From a virus: 50,671 bases of DNA. Within the stretch, counting starts at the first letter, position 1, and every line of letters starts with the position of its first letter. The translations under genes were made by a program, and so were the position numbers. The notes beneath the pieces are model-generated. The model had not been told where the DNA came from. It saw nothing but the letters and a program-made list of their open reading frames with translations, and ran no database searches. The stretch lies in the IMG/VR virus record IMGVR_UViG_3300003885_000005, positions 1-50,671 of that record, one strand, 5' to 3'. Positions 40,226-47,443 of the stretch are shown here, in pieces.

Positions 40226-40528
40226 TTAATCACTCCCCACCACCTGCAACGTCTTACTCTTAGCATAGCTCTGAATACTTAACACCGTGTTACGGCATTT
40301 GGTCTTTGAACTGTAAGCCTCTGAACTTGCTAGCGTCTGTCCATTATTTGCAACCAGCCTAAACCTCCATTTCTTCTTCTTATCTTGAAACATCTGTAGA
40401 TACATTTGTGACCTCCATTGGTTCGGCGATTTATGTCTTGAAAGCCAAAGTCTTCCATCTTTGCCAAACATTACAGTTTGTCCTGTTTTTATGTCTTCAG
40501 CTGCAATTGCTATAAGTTCATTCATCAT
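40226..40528 (-). CDS. DUF1508/YegP-like small protein
   Basis: A 100-residue protein. The C-terminal 'KKKWRFRLVANNGQTLASSEAYSSKTKCRNTVLSIQSYA' is the DUF1508 (YegP) signature 'WRWRL.A.NG..IA.S..Y.sK..C...I.SV'. First gene behind the 40543 promoter, with a leader of only about 8 bases, next to the candidate origin. The N terminus has a separate small domain. The biochemical role of DUF1508 is unknown. Confidence 0.75.
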   Translation of the reverse strand: MMNELIAIAAEDIKTGQTVMFGKDGRLWLSRHKSPNQWRSQMYLQMFQDKKKKWRFRLVANNGQTLASSEAYSSKTKCRNTVLSIQSYAKSKTLQVVGSD

Positions 40529-40542
40529 TGTTCATACTTCCC

Positions 40543-40571
40543 ATTATAACATATGCCGCAGGCATTGTCAA
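40543..40571 (-). promoter_or_regulatory. Consensus sigma70-type promoter, leftward, with palindromic spacer
   Basis: Minus-strand TTGACA (40571-40566), 17-base spacer, TATAAT (40548-40543), both perfect. The spacer contains the perfect palindrome ATGCCGCAGGCAT (40553-40565), a likely operator. Predicted start near 40536 leaves an almost leaderless message for the 40528 ATG. Confidence 0.85.
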
Positions 40572-40578
40572 ACACGTG

Positions 40579-40884
40579 ATAATAATAATAATAATCTTCC
40601 TGGATATGGTCTCTATCCATACATGTGTGTTACATGTTCTACATGACATATATTGTCACATGTAGCCCTCCCCCCCCCTTTATTTAAAAAAAAAAAATAT
40701 AAGTATAAGGGGTAGGAGAAGGACATGTAACATGAACAAGTATCGTTCATTCAATGAACGGAAGTATACATGAGACACCAGTAGCGAGTACATGCCATAT
40801 AACTATACATGACATGACATGTAGTTATACATGTGTGTCATTGATGGATATGGAGCATATGTTCAAAGATTATTATTATTATTA
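40579..40884. other. Candidate replication origin (repeat-rich non-coding region)
   Basis: The 418 bases between genes at 40528 and 40947 have no plausible gene. Inverted (AAT)n-CTT (40579-40598) and AAG-(ATT)n (40866-40884) arms enclose six ACATGT palindromes (40621, 40632, 40658, 40723, 40817, 40829), other TACATG copies, direct repeats ATACATGTGTGT (40619, 40827) and TGGATATGG (40601, 40845), a C9 tract at 40670-40678, an A12 tract at 40686-40697 and palindrome copy 5. Iterons plus AT-rich tract are typical of phage origins; it lies between leftward and rightward genes. Confidence 0.6.
40739..40765. promoter_or_regulatory. Dispersed 27-bp palindrome, copy 5, in the candidate origin
   Basis: Core GTTCATTCAATGAAC at 40745-40759, a perfect 7+1+7 dyad, flanked by AGTATC and GGAAGT. 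It sits midway between the ACATGT repeats, so a factor bound here could link replication and transcription. Confidence 0.78.
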
Positions 40885-40946
40885 CCTGGGTTTTGACAAA
40901 AAATAGGCAGGGGAACGATACCATATAGGCACCGTCCCTTTGAGAG

Positions 40947-41084
40947 TTAATCAAATAAACTTTTAATATGTTCTATAGGTAATTTGCTTAAAGCCTTTCT
41001 ATAGTACGCAACTTCAGCATTGTCCAAAAAACACACCCATGTAAAGCAGGGCCAATATGGGTCAATGGTTATAACTGTTGGCAT
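40947..41084 (-). CDS. 45-residue hypothetical protein
   Basis: ATG 41084 overlaps the gene upstream and follows GAGGGGGAAAC. Aromatic- and Cys-containing N terminus ('DPYWPCFTWVCFLD') and a helical C terminus. Function unknown. Confidence 0.55.
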   Translation of the reverse strand: MPTVITIDPYWPCFTWVCFLDNAEVAYYRKALSKLPIEHIKSLFD

Positions 41085-41245
41085 GTTTCCCCCTCATAAT
41101 TTGCTACAAATTCGGTTATTATACTCCCTGCACAATCAAAGCATACTATCCCCATTATATCATCCGTCCAGAATATATCCTTTTCCCTTATCTCACATTT
41201 ACAAACTAAACATTTCATTTCACATACTGAAAATTCTATATGCAT
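41069..41245 (-). CDS. 58-residue zinc-ribbon protein
   Basis: ATG 41245 follows TAGAGGTGTAAC. Cysteine pairs CLVC and CFDC, plus a further C-K-C, form a zinc ribbon. Its last codons contain the start and ribosome site of the gene at 41084. Function unknown. Confidence 0.62.
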   Translation of the reverse strand: MHIEFSVCEMKCLVCKCEIREKDIFWTDDIMGIVCFDCAGSIITEFVANYEGETCQQL

Positions 41246-41306
41246 GTTACACCTCTATGTATTAGTTTTGGTGGGGACACGCATTACACGTGCCCCCCGG
41301 GGGTTG

Positions 41307-41657
41307 TTATTTGTTAAGCACTGCAAGGACAGCGTCCTTGGCAAGTTTGCCTGACGCTATTGCCTTGCGTATGTCCTCAGGTGTGAGTTCCTTTTTGGGT
41401 TTTGTGGTCGGGACATACAGTTCAACGGTTGCATGTTCATACCCGAAGGTTTTGAGGGTTGCCAGGGCATCCTCGGTACTCGCACTTTGTCTCAGCAATG
41501 CCCCTTTACGGTTTTGCAATTCCACCTTTGCATGTGCAGTAGCATACGCCATTGTGTCAGGCACCTTGTCGAGTATATCCTCACCTAAATCCACCTGGTA
41601 CTGCACATCTTTGTTCTCGCTTGCCTTTGTTGCCTTGAATGTTAGTATGGTATTCAT
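41307..41657 (-). CDS. 116-residue protein related in layout to the 37390 gene product
   Basis: Behind AAGGGGGTGTTAAT. 'VDLGEDILDKVPDTMAYATAHAKVELQNRKGALLRQ' has the 'p.sl.ea...a.....k...q...R' order of the protein at 37390, followed by a Pro/Lys linker and 'ELTPEDIRKAIASGKLAKDAVLAVLNK'. Its base composition is more GC-rich than most early genes, suggesting later acquisition. Function unknown. Confidence 0.65.
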   Translation of the reverse strand: MNTILTFKATKASENKDVQYQVDLGEDILDKVPDTMAYATAHAKVELQNRKGALLRQSASTEDALATLKTFGYEHATVELYVPTTKPKKELTPEDIRKAIASGKLAKDAVLAVLNK

Positions 41658-41709
41658 ATTAACACCCCCTTATTTTGGCTTGCTCACGGAATACGTGAGA
41701 TGCGTATTA

Positions 41710-41874
41710 TTATATGGTTGCGTCATCCGATGAGCATATTAATACACCCTCATTATTGGATATTACACCCTCAATTTTTACATGTATTGTTTTATTACCC
41801 ACCTTCATTGATATTGTTACTTGAGTATCACCATTTACATCCAATAAACACCTTGCTAATTCACATGCCTTCAT
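41710..41874 (-). CDS. 54-residue hypothetical protein
   Basis: ATG 41874 follows GAGGTGGTAAT. A small beta-rich protein ('TQVTISMKVGNKTIHVKIEGVISNNEGVLIC'), first gene behind the 41927 promoter. Downstream lies the perfect hairpin CTCACG-GAATA-CGTGAG (41683-41699). Function unknown. Confidence 0.58.
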   Translation of the reverse strand: MKACELARCLLDVNGDTQVTISMKVGNKTIHVKIEGVISNNEGVLICSSDDATI

Positions 41875-41905
41875 ATTACCACCTCATATGTATATATTTT
41901 TAGCA

Positions 41906-41955
41906 GCGTCAATGACGCATTAACCAATGATAACACATCGAGTTATTTTTGTCAA
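41906..41955 (-). promoter_or_regulatory. Leftward promoter with downstream GCGTCAATGACGC operator-like palindrome
   Basis: Minus-strand TTGACA (41955-41950), 17-base spacer, TATCAT (41932-41927). The perfect palindrome GCGTCA-A-TGACGC (41906-41918) begins just after the predicted start point near 41920 and would block transcription if bound. It serves the small gene cluster 41874-40947. Confidence 0.8.
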
Positions 41956-42147
41956 GCACAAAATAAAAGCGTGTCAATACCACCACACTGTGGCGTTAGA
42001 GCCACACGAACCATGGTAGAACGAGTACCCCCCCTTCACTCATATCATCATATAAAGACAAAGAGTCTTTTGGCAATCCACATTACTTTTTAACATATGT
42101 AGAATGTGCTACAAACACTCGTAGTGTTAGCTACCGCAAAGCTGCGC
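41956..42147. other. Divergent control region between early-side and late promoters
   Basis: No gene is visible from 41875 to 42191. The stretch holds hairpins AAAGAC-AAAGA-GTCTTT, AACACT-CGT-AGTGTT (42115-42129, perfect) and CGCA-AAGC-TGCG (42135-42146), the last two directly upstream of the rightward -35 region. They may bind regulators of late transcription. Confidence 0.5.
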
Positions 42148-42176
42148 TTGTGTTTACTACGCAAACATGTTATAAT
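42148..42176 (+). promoter_or_regulatory. Rightward late-block promoter
   Basis: TTGTGT, 17-base spacer, TATAAT (42171-42176). The -10 is perfect and the -35 weak, as expected of a promoter needing an activator. The predicted start near 42183 leaves a very short leader ahead of the terminase ATG 42192, and the spacer carries GTTT...AAAC. Confidence 0.65.
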
Positions 42177-42191
42177 ATGAGCAGAGGGATT

Positions 42192-42797
42192 ATGGGACTA
42201 ATACCACAGACATTGAGTAGAAGCGTTGAGAGATATGGGTTAGGGTATATTAGGCCAAGGCATGAGGAGATAGCTCGAAGGCTGGTTTGTGGGCAGAACC
42301 AATCAGATATAGCCCGGCACATGGGTATTAATATAGGTCGGTTGAGTATCATAGTTAATTCACCGTTGTTTAAGGTGGTGCTGGCAAGGCTGTCGAAGCT
42401 CAGGGATGACTCCGCGACTGATATACAGGAGGAGATTAAAGCACTCGCGCCGATCGCGCTGGAGCAAGTCGCTTCCACAATTATGACCAGTACAAGTGAG
42501 AAGCTCAGGTTGTCAGCATCACAGGATCTGTTAGATAGAGCAGGGTTAGCTAAGAAGGGTAATGTTGGGGTGCAGATAAATATAGGAGCAGGGCATCCCG
42601 TTGATTTGGAGAAGTATAAAGGTGACGCTGTAACGGTAGAGGTTAAAGCTGAACCATCCAGTGATAATGGTGGCAACGGCGCCAATGGAGAGAGTGCTGT
42701 TCAGTCTGTGAACACAAGCGAAGAGGACACAGCAGAGGATATGAAGCTTTTGGAGGATATTATCGGCTTAGAAGAATCTGAAGAGGATAATAAATGA
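42192..42797 (+). CDS. terS: Small terminase subunit
   Basis: 201 residues from ATG 42192 (CAGAGGGATT before it); upstream in-frame codons would lie before the promoter start. Residues ~20-60 hold a helix-turn-helix ('HEEIARRLVCGQNQSDIARHMGINIGRLSIIVNSP') used to recognise packaging DNA, followed by helical 'LSASQDLLDRAGLAKKGNVGVQINIG' typical of phage small terminases and an acidic C terminus that may contact the large subunit. It opens the late block. Confidence 0.8.
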   Translation: MGLIPQTLSRSVERYGLGYIRPRHEEIARRLVCGQNQSDIARHMGINIGRLSIIVNSPLFKVVLARLSKLRDDSATDIQEEIKALAPIALEQVASTIMTSTSEKLRLSASQDLLDRAGLAKKGNVGVQINIGAGHPVDLEKYKGDAVTVEVKAEPSSDNGGNGANGESAVQSVNTSEEDTAEDMKLLEDIIGLEESEEDNK

Positions 42798-43045
42798 ACT
42801 ATAGGTCTATAATTAAAATATCTTTTGATGAGCTTAGAGATGTCTTGAAGCTCCCAGAACATGTTGATATAACTGGATATATAACACCAGACCAAGAAAC
42901 AAGGACTCTAAAAATTGCTATTACAACAAAAGAGCCTATAAATAATCTAGTGTATGAAACTGGAAACTGTAATCAATTATGTTATGTGTATTATCGTACA
43001 CTAAAAGAACTTGGATTATTAGAGGAACCCAATAATGGAGCATAA
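42794..43045 (+). CDS. Hypothetical protein, 83 residues
   Basis: Starts in an ATGA overlap with the small terminase gene. Mixed alpha/beta protein ('FDELRDVLKLPEHVDITGYITPDQETRTLKIAITTKEP') with two cysteines. Lies between the two terminase genes. Function unknown. Confidence 0.65.
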   Translation: MNYRSIIKISFDELRDVLKLPEHVDITGYITPDQETRTLKIAITTKEPINNLVYETGNCNQLCYVYYRTLKELGLLEEPNNGA

Positions 43046-43136
43046 ATACTCAGAAACTAGTTATCACTGTATATATTGTATGAAGTCGAAGTTAGAAATA
43101 ATTGATAAGGGTTTAAGGTGCACTAAGGATGATTGA
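43035..43136 (+). CDS. 33-residue zinc-knuckle micro-protein
   Basis: ATG 43035 overlaps the gene before it by 11 bases, and its stop lies inside the large terminase start region (8-base overlap). It contains CIYC and one later Cys. Overlaps at both ends support expression, but the function is unknown. Confidence 0.55.
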   Translation: MEHKYSETSYHCIYCMKSKLEIIDKGLRCTKDD

Positions 43137-44718
43137 ATTTACTCCCAACCCACTATGCACCTATAAATACCGTTACGATAAGATCTTCAAAGATATGGCA
43201 GAGGAGAAGATCGACCCCATCGCAACATATAGGCAGCTTATATTAGATGATTTGTTTTTTGTATTGTTCTTTATAGTTCATCCATTTAATCCTAAGTGTG
43301 AGTACACCGTGAATCATCCTTTCATAGTTAATGCTTGTAAAGAGGTTGAGAATGGCCCAGCGGACTTTACTATGGATGTATGGGCAAGATTCCATTACAA
43401 GAGCTCAATTATTACTATAGCCGAAACTATCCAGTACATTGCTAAGAATCCAGAATATACCACAGGGATTTTTTGTTATGCTAACAAGCCAGCTAAGAAA
43501 TTTCTGTTCTCTATTCGAGAAGTTTGTGAGAATGAGAAGTTACTTCATACATGCTTTCCGGATATTTTCTGGGAGAACCCAAAGAAAGAATCTCCAATGT
43601 GGAGTATAGATGATGGTATTATCTTGAAGCGTGACAGTAATCGCGGCGAACCAACTGTCTCCGCACATGGGCTCACAGAAGGTATGCCGACTGGTGCTCA
43701 CTATGAGCGGCGCATCTATGATGATATAATCACGGAGGATATTGCTAACTCAGTGGATGTGATGGAGAAAGTTAAGGAGAAATTTGATTCATCGCAGAAT
43801 CTTATGACTGATGGTGGTACACATAGGGTGGTTGGAACATTCTACCATCATGCTGACCCGCTTAATTATGTTAAAGAGAAGAAAGATGTATATGATCAGG
43901 AGAAGCCAGCTTATCTATTAAGGCTTAAGCCCGCTACAGCTGATGGGACTATTAGTGGTGACCCGGTGCTGTTAAGTCAGAGAACCTTTGATAGTCTTAA
44001 GTTAACATCTACATTTTCATGTCAGCAGTTACTGGACCCAACACCAGTTGGCATTAGGCGCCTGGATTCGACTTTGTTCCAAGACATAGAGCCTGAGTTT
44101 ATTCCCGCCGGGCTTTACAAGTTTCTTATTGTTGACCCAGCGGGTGATGATACTGGTCAGGCACGACGTGATAATTGGGCAATAGGTGTTTTAGGTGTTG
44201 AACCTAAAGCTGACGATATGGGCATGTCGAGGGTGTTCTTGCTAGATGCTTTGATCGAGCCACTTAGAGAAGACGAGGCGCCGGACGAAATAGTTCAAAT
44301 GTACCTTAACAACGGACGTATATGGCAAACAGGTATTGAGAAAGTTGCCCTGTCCACCACTGAGCTACATGTAGCCGCTGCACTTATGAAAAAGGGTATA
44401 TATGTCTCAGTTAAGAATAGAAACCTGGTTATATTGAGGCCTTCTGGAAGAAAGAAAACAAAGAGAATCGAGAGAGGTCTAGCAGCCCCATTATACCATA
44501 GTAAGTTGTTTATGTCTAAAGCTGTTCCACAAAAATATAGAGATAAAATTAGAATAGAAGCTGATACATTCCCTTATGGTATTAAAGATGATGGCTTAGA
44601 TATGTGGAGTTACTTATATGACATGATTCTAGATTTTAGGTTTGTCTTGATGGATGAAGAAGACGAGCAGATACCTGTCACGAGGGAGGTAGGCCGAAAT
44701 GCCACAACCAGGTACTAA
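43129..44718 (+). CDS. terL: Large terminase subunit
   Basis: A 529-residue protein. The ATPase part has an altered Walker A (F-H-Y-K-S-S at 88-93, with 'IITIAETI'), 'CYANKPAKKFL' after it and a Walker B-like 'RRIYDDIITEDI'. The C-terminal RNase H-fold nuclease begins with 'FLIVDPAGDDTG' at ~330 and includes further acidic residues near 'DDGLDMWSYLYD'. It pumps and cuts DNA at the portal. The gene overlaps the portal gene by 20 bases, and GGGAGGTAGGCC near its end is the portal's ribosome site. Confidence 0.9.
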   Translation: MIEFTPNPLCTYKYRYDKIFKDMAEEKIDPIATYRQLILDDLFFVLFFIVHPFNPKCEYTVNHPFIVNACKEVENGPADFTMDVWARFHYKSSIITIAETIQYIAKNPEYTTGIFCYANKPAKKFLFSIREVCENEKLLHTCFPDIFWENPKKESPMWSIDDGIILKRDSNRGEPTVSAHGLTEGMPTGAHYERRIYDDIITEDIANSVDVMEKVKEKFDSSQNLMTDGGTHRVVGTFYHHADPLNYVKEKKDVYDQEKPAYLLRLKPATADGTISGDPVLLSQRTFDSLKLTSTFSCQQLLDPTPVGIRRLDSTLFQDIEPEFIPAGLYKFLIVDPAGDDTGQARRDNWAIGVLGVEPKADDMGMSRVFLLDALIEPLREDEAPDEIVQMYLNNGRIWQTGIEKVALSTTELHVAAALMKKGIYVSVKNRNLVILRPSGRKKTKRIERGLAAPLYHSKLFMSKAVPQKYRDKIRIEADTFPYGIKDDGLDMWSYLYDMILDFRFVLMDEEDEQIPVTREVGRNATTRY

Positions 44719-46753
44719 AGATATAGAAGCTGTAGTAAGATCTACTAAAGACGGCGGAGCTATTGTTAACTTAAATGCCAAGCCAGTCGAGGTGACTTCT
44801 AACGAGATGTATAATCTAGTGCCTGTGATGAAAGAGTCAGGTAAGTTATTTCCATCTTATTTTGATGATAAGTCGCTTAAGACGGCTGATGAGATTCTGC
44901 TTGAAATAGGAGATACAGTGGTTCAAGACTATGAGGCAGACATTGCTTCAAGAAGTGGGTGGGAAGAAAATATAAGTAGCATACTTAAGTTATTCTCGTC
45001 CTTTCAAGGACAGAAGAACTATCCATTTGAGAATTGCTCTAACGTCAAGCTCCCCATCATAACTGTAGCGGCGATTCAGTTTCATGCAAGAGCCTATGAC
45101 TCACTAATACCATCTAAGGATATAATAAGAGCTATTGCTACTGGTGATGAGGATGTTGAACAAGCCGAGCGTGTGGATAAGTATATGAACTATCAACTCT
45201 TATATAAGATGAAAGAGTTTATACCGGGCATGGATACATCGCTGCTTCAGATACCGTTGTTTGGTTCGGTGTTTAGGAAGACCTATTTTGACTTCGACAA
45301 GAGGCGCCCGGCATCAGTCTCTGTAAATGCTATGGACTTGGTGCTTCCATACTCATATACTGATTTTGAAAGTGTTCCAAGAAAAACACATAGGATTCCT
45401 CTATACAAGAACGATGTAAGAAAGAGAGTAGCAAGCGGTGTGTTTATTCAAGATGCTTGGGACTTTGGGCCTGGAACCTCTATGTATTTATTCTCACCAC
45501 TGAAACAAACTAGTGATCAGATCTCTGGTGTAGATCCTGGGACATCTTGGGAGCAAATGCCGAGAATGTTCCTTGAACAACATAGAGATTGGGACTTAGA
45601 TGGGGACGGTATACAAGAGCCATATATCATAACAGTTGATTATGAAACCAGGAAGGTTGTTAGAATCACTTCAAGAACTTTCATTGATGCGTTTGGTGAG
45701 AAACAAGATATTGAGCACTTTACACAGTATACGTTTTTACCTAATCCAGAAGGTGTTTATGGCTTCGGTCTGGGTACTCTTCTCTTTGGTATGAATGAAG
45801 CTATGAATACTATCCTAAACGAGGTTATAGATGCTGGTTCCCTAGCCAATCTACAAGGTGGTTTTGTATCAAAGAGATCTGGTATATCTAAAGGTCCCAT
45901 CAAGTTTAAACAAGGTGAGTATGTAGAAGTTGATACTCTTGTTGATGATATATCTAAGGCTTTCTACCACTTTGATTTTAAAGGCCCTAACCAAACACTC
46001 TATGCGACGCTTGGACTGTTATATGAGTATTCAAAGATGGTATCAAGTATCAGCGAGACTATGACAGGACAGATGCCCGCCGGAGATACTCCAGGGATGA
46101 CTATTATGGCACTCATAGAAGAGGGTCGTAAAGTATATTCAAGCGTGTTTAAGCGTATTCATACTTCATTTGGTGGCGAGCTGCAGAAAATCGCCAGGCT
46201 CAACAGCATATTCCTAAACGAGGCTGAGTATTTTAAAGTTCTTGGTGACCGTAATATGCCTACTGGGCCACAGGTGGAAATAGGCAGAAGTGACTTCTTA
46301 GTCAGTGTTGATGTTATTCCAGTGTCAGACCCAAACATATTGTCCAGGGCCGAGAAGATACTTAAAGCTCAACAGGTGTTAGAGAATGTAAGGAAGAGTC
46401 CTCTCACCATGAACGATATGGAGGCACAGAGGAAAGCCGAAGCTAACTACTATGAGGCACTTGAAGTGCAGAACTATCAAGACTACTTAAAGGAGCCCGA
46501 GCCGACTCCTGATCTGTCAGCACACGAAGAGAACGCCGAGATGCTTCTTGAAAAAGGAGTAGAGGTGATGCCTGCTAATAATGATTTAGAACACATAGAT
46601 ATACATAGTAGCTTCTTGGAAGGAACTTTCCAAACTGATATAAGTCCCCACGCTAAGAACCTAATAGATACACATGTGAAGGAGCATATGGCTCAGTTGT
46701 ATCTGAAGCAGACAATGCCTGAGAAGTTCGAGGGCGGAGGCGAAAATGCCTAA
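44699..46753 (+). CDS. Portal protein
   Basis: A 684-residue protein directly after the large terminase. N-terminal wing 'ADIASRSGWEENISSILKLFSSFQGQKNYPFENCSNVKLPIITVAAIQFHARAYDSL', helical stem 'GTLLFGMNEAMNTILNEVIDAGSLANLQGGFVSKRSG' and C-terminal crown match large podovirus portals. It forms the dodecamer through which DNA enters and leaves the head. Last bases overlap the next gene. Confidence 0.88.
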   Translation: MPQPGTKDIEAVVRSTKDGGAIVNLNAKPVEVTSNEMYNLVPVMKESGKLFPSYFDDKSLKTADEILLEIGDTVVQDYEADIASRSGWEENISSILKLFSSFQGQKNYPFENCSNVKLPIITVAAIQFHARAYDSLIPSKDIIRAIATGDEDVEQAERVDKYMNYQLLYKMKEFIPGMDTSLLQIPLFGSVFRKTYFDFDKRRPASVSVNAMDLVLPYSYTDFESVPRKTHRIPLYKNDVRKRVASGVFIQDAWDFGPGTSMYLFSPLKQTSDQISGVDPGTSWEQMPRMFLEQHRDWDLDGDGIQEPYIITVDYETRKVVRITSRTFIDAFGEKQDIEHFTQYTFLPNPEGVYGFGLGTLLFGMNEAMNTILNEVIDAGSLANLQGGFVSKRSGISKGPIKFKQGEYVEVDTLVDDISKAFYHFDFKGPNQTLYATLGLLYEYSKMVSSISETMTGQMPAGDTPGMTIMALIEEGRKVYSSVFKRIHTSFGGELQKIARLNSIFLNEAEYFKVLGDRNMPTGPQVEIGRSDFLVSVDVIPVSDPNILSRAEKILKAQQVLENVRKSPLTMNDMEAQRKAEANYYEALEVQNYQDYLKEPEPTPDLSAHEENAEMLLEKGVEVMPANNDLEHIDIHSSFLEGTFQTDISPHAKNLIDTHVKEHMAQLYLKQTMPEKFEGGGENA

Positions 46754-46958
46754 AGAATTTACTATTGATGGAGAGATGGTTACAGAATGGCTTGACTTTG
46801 CAACAACAAAAGCTTTTATAGCTAAATTAGACCAGATAGAAATTGAAAAGCTTAAATCTATCGTAGTTAATGATAATAAAGAAGAAGCTTGCGGTATCGT
46901 CAAGGGTATTATCCTTGTTAAATCACTTATAGAGAGTGCGAAGGAGGAAGGTTTATGA
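46746..46958 (+). CDS. Small helical protein before the co-chaperonin
   Basis: A 70-residue helical protein overlapping the portal gene by 8 bases and the co-chaperonin gene by 4 bases (ATGA). 'IEKLKSIVVNDNKEEACGIVKGIILVKSLIESAKEEG' is typical of small phage head-region proteins. Function unknown. Confidence 0.65.
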   Translation: MPKEFTIDGEMVTEWLDFATTKAFIAKLDQIEIEKLKSIVVNDNKEEACGIVKGIILVKSLIESAKEEGL

Positions 46959-47266
46959 GCGTTGTAGAAATGATTGATGTAGATATTGAGAAGGAAATAA
47001 AGGAGTTTCCTTTAGTACCATATACACAGAGGGTCTATATAATAGAAGATGAGGTATTTAAATCTCATGGTCTATATATTCCAGATTCTTCTCGTAAAGA
47101 AGGCGAAATGCAAACTAATATAGGTACTGTGGTAGCTGTGGCTGATGATATTGGCTTTGTAAAGCCCGGCGATAGGGTTCTGTATGCCCGTTATTCTGGT
47201 TCATGGGTTCTCGATCAAAAATACCGAGTCATGAACGAAGAGGATATTCTTGGGAGATATAAATGA
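46955..47266 (+). CDS. GroES-type co-chaperonin
   Basis: A 103-residue protein, the length of bacterial GroES. 'PLVPYTQRVYIIEDEVFKSHGLYIPDSSRKEGEMQTNIGTVVAVADD' gives the core strand plus mobile loop, 'VKPGDRVLYARYSGS' the roof-side strands and 'YRVMNEEDILGRYK' the usual end. In T4, gp31 is a GroES substitute that lets GroEL fold the capsid protein. Placement just before scaffold and capsid genes supports the same use here. Confidence 0.86.
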   Translation: MSVVEMIDVDIEKEIKEFPLVPYTQRVYIIEDEVFKSHGLYIPDSSRKEGEMQTNIGTVVAVADDIGFVKPGDRVLYARYSGSWVLDQKYRVMNEEDILGRYK

Positions 47267-47292
47267 GTAGCGTTCATTATATGAACAATACT
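47266..47292. promoter_or_regulatory. Dispersed 27-bp palindrome, copy 6
   Basis: Core GTTCATTATATGAAC at 47272-47286, flanked by AGTAGC and AATACT. It begins at the co-chaperonin stop and lies before a GC-rich gap and the scaffold gene. On the plus strand the second arm reads ATGAACAATACTAA, the same 14 bases that follow the start in copy 2. Confidence 0.72.
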
Positions 47293-47443
47293 AACGCGCC
47301 GCGCTTGGCGCTTACGCCGGTCGTTTGCACTCACGCTGGTCGGGCGCTGTCGTTGTCTTTCATTAAACCGGCCGTGGCAGTTGCCGTTGCCGTTTTTGTA
47401 GTTTTAAATAACACCTTTAAGGTGCGAAATCATAGGAGGAACT
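47293..47443. other. GC-rich hairpin-containing gap before the scaffold gene
   Basis: About 110 bases (47290-47400) are far richer in G+C than the surroundings, with GCGCC-GCGCTT-GGCGC and GCCGGT pairing to a distant ACCGGC. It may be a structured leader of the scaffold message or an inserted foreign segment. A 63-codon open frame across it (47263-47454) has no ribosome site of its own and odd composition, so I do not call it a gene. The scaffold ribosome site ATAGGAGGAACT follows. Confidence 0.5.

Noticed and set aside
40579-40884. CRISPR-like array from repeated ACATGT and ATACATGTGTGT units
   Set aside because: The repeats are short and unevenly spaced with no constant spacer length, and no cas genes are present. 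Origin-type iterons fit better.
42060-42080. AAAGAC-AAAGA-GTCTTTT as an intrinsic terminator
   Set aside because: The stem is only AT-rich and 6 bp, with a short T-run and no gene ending just before it on the plus strand.
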